From positions 1-5,905 of the forward strand of contig SVEW01000136.1 in assembly GCA_015057205.1 (NCBI GenBank): DNA of 5,905 nt, in the 5' to 3' direction. The position numbers and the translations under genes are program-made. The notes under the pieces are model-generated. The model was given only the letters and a program-made list of their open reading frames with translations. It made no database searches and had not been told where the DNA came from. How positions within the stretch are numbered: position 1 is the first letter of the stretch; every line of letters starts with the position of its first letter. This stretch comes from Lachnospiraceae bacterium. GTDB taxonomy: Bacteria > Bacillota > Clostridia > Lachnospirales > Lachnospiraceae. Positions 5,395 to 5,905 of the stretch are shown in pieces.

Positions 5395-5905
5395 AAATGT
5401 TTAATGATCTACGGAGAGCTTGATGCTCTTGGCTACTAAGCGTTGGGTCTTCTTTCAAAATGTGCGAAACTTCCAAAGAGGCATCCTTTAGAAGCGTAGC
5501 ATCATGATAAATATCTGCAATTTGAAAATCTAGTTCGCCACTTTGACGAATGCCAAATACATCTCCCGGGCCACGTAACTTCAAATCTTCTTCCGCTATA
5601 TAAAAGCCATCATTGCTTTTGTTTAAAATCTCAAGTCGCTGATTGGACTGTTTTCCACGTTTGCCATCAATGAAAATGCAAAAAGACTGAGCATCACCAC
5701 GTCCCACACGGCCTCTGAGCTGATGCAATTGAGCAAGTCCGAAACGTTCAGCATTCTCTACCATCATGACGGTTGCATTAGGAACATCCACCCCCACTTC
5801 AATGACGGTTGTAGAAACAAGCACGTCAATCTCATGCATGGAAAAGCGTTTCATTATTTCGTTTTTTGCATTTGGACGCATTTTTCCGTGTAGCATTTCT
5901 ACACG
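5393..5905 (-). CDS. recG: ATP-dependent DNA helicase RecG, C-terminal fragment
   Basis: The last 170 residues of RecG; the reading frame stays open to the right edge (R-V-E before the first internal Met), so that Met at 5896 is not the start and about 500 upstream residues are missing. RecG is a superfamily 2 helicase that remodels stalled replication forks and branches Holliday junctions. Visible parts are the end of helicase domain 2, with LHGKMRP, motif V (STTVIEVGVDVPNA) and motif VI (QLHQLRGRVGRG, with the arginine finger region). These are followed by the RecG-specific TRG region, with QRLEIL, GFYIAEEDLKLRGPG and FGIRQSG. The end (LDFQIADIYHDATLLKDA to LRRSLNI) is the usual C-terminal helical region. 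RGPGDVFGIRQSG separates it from Mfd and other SF2 proteins. It is convergent with rqcH, and its TAA lies in the T-arm of the shared terminator. Confidence 0.96.
   Translation of the reverse strand, partial: RVEMLHGKMRPNAKNEIMKRFSMHEIDVLVSTTVIEVGVDVPNATVMMVENAERFGLAQLHQLRGRVGRGDAQSFCIFIDGKRGKQSNQRLEILNKSNDGFYIAEEDLKLRGPGDVFGIRQSGELDFQIADIYHDATLLKDASLEVSHILKEDPTLSSQEHQALRRSLNI

Noticed and set aside
5393..5896. A self-standing 167-residue helicase-like protein starting at 5896
   Set aside because: The frame continues upstream to the window edge (R-V-E before the Met), and motifs V and VI without the nucleotide-binding motifs mean it is the tail of RecG cut by the window.

Overview
The window is a compact stretch of core chromosome from a low-GC Firmicute, most likely a clostridium of the Lachnospiraceae type. 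That placement rests on AT-rich DNA, strong AGGAG-type ribosome binding sites, a TATAAT/TTGACT promoter, and protein wording typical of that group (omega subunit, RqcH, and Gmk with a GF-type P-loop). It is my recognition of sequence style, not a database result. I see no transposase, integrase, phage gene, tRNA, rRNA, CRISPR array or toxin-antitoxin pair.

Layout: a minus-strand operon starts at a near-consensus promoter at about 3526-3554. It reads leftward through yicC/yloC (endoribonuclease family), remA (DUF370 DNA-binding regulator), gmk (guanylate kinase), rpoZ (RNA polymerase omega), an intercistronic hairpin, rimO (ribosomal protein S12 methylthiotransferase) and the first 19 codons of pgsA (phosphatidylglycerophosphate synthase). 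On the plus strand, rqcH (NFACT/FbpA family, ribosome-associated quality control) starts from its own promoter back to back with the operon promoter. At the right edge the C-terminal 170 residues of recG (minus strand) converge on rqcH. The two share a bidirectional terminator that contains both stop codons.

Gene order rqcH - yicC - remA - gmk - rpoZ matches the Bacillus subtilis yloA - (yloB) - yloC - remA - gmk - rpoZ block, so this is an ancestral Firmicutes neighbourhood. In B. subtilis rpoZ is followed by coaBC and priA; here it is followed by rimO-pgsA. The theme is the gene-expression machinery: transcription (omega, RemA), nucleotide supply (Gmk), RNA processing (YicC), ribosome modification (RimO) and rescue of stalled ribosomes (RqcH).

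I found no convincing undescribed system. The points worth a second look are small and mostly regulatory: the tightly packed divergent promoters, a hairpin at the extreme 5' end of the operon transcript, a remA start with no visible Shine-Dalgarno, a hairpin that may dampen rimO-pgsA expression, a shared terminator overlapping two stop codons, and a Glu-Arg in place of the Asp-Arg motif of RqcH.
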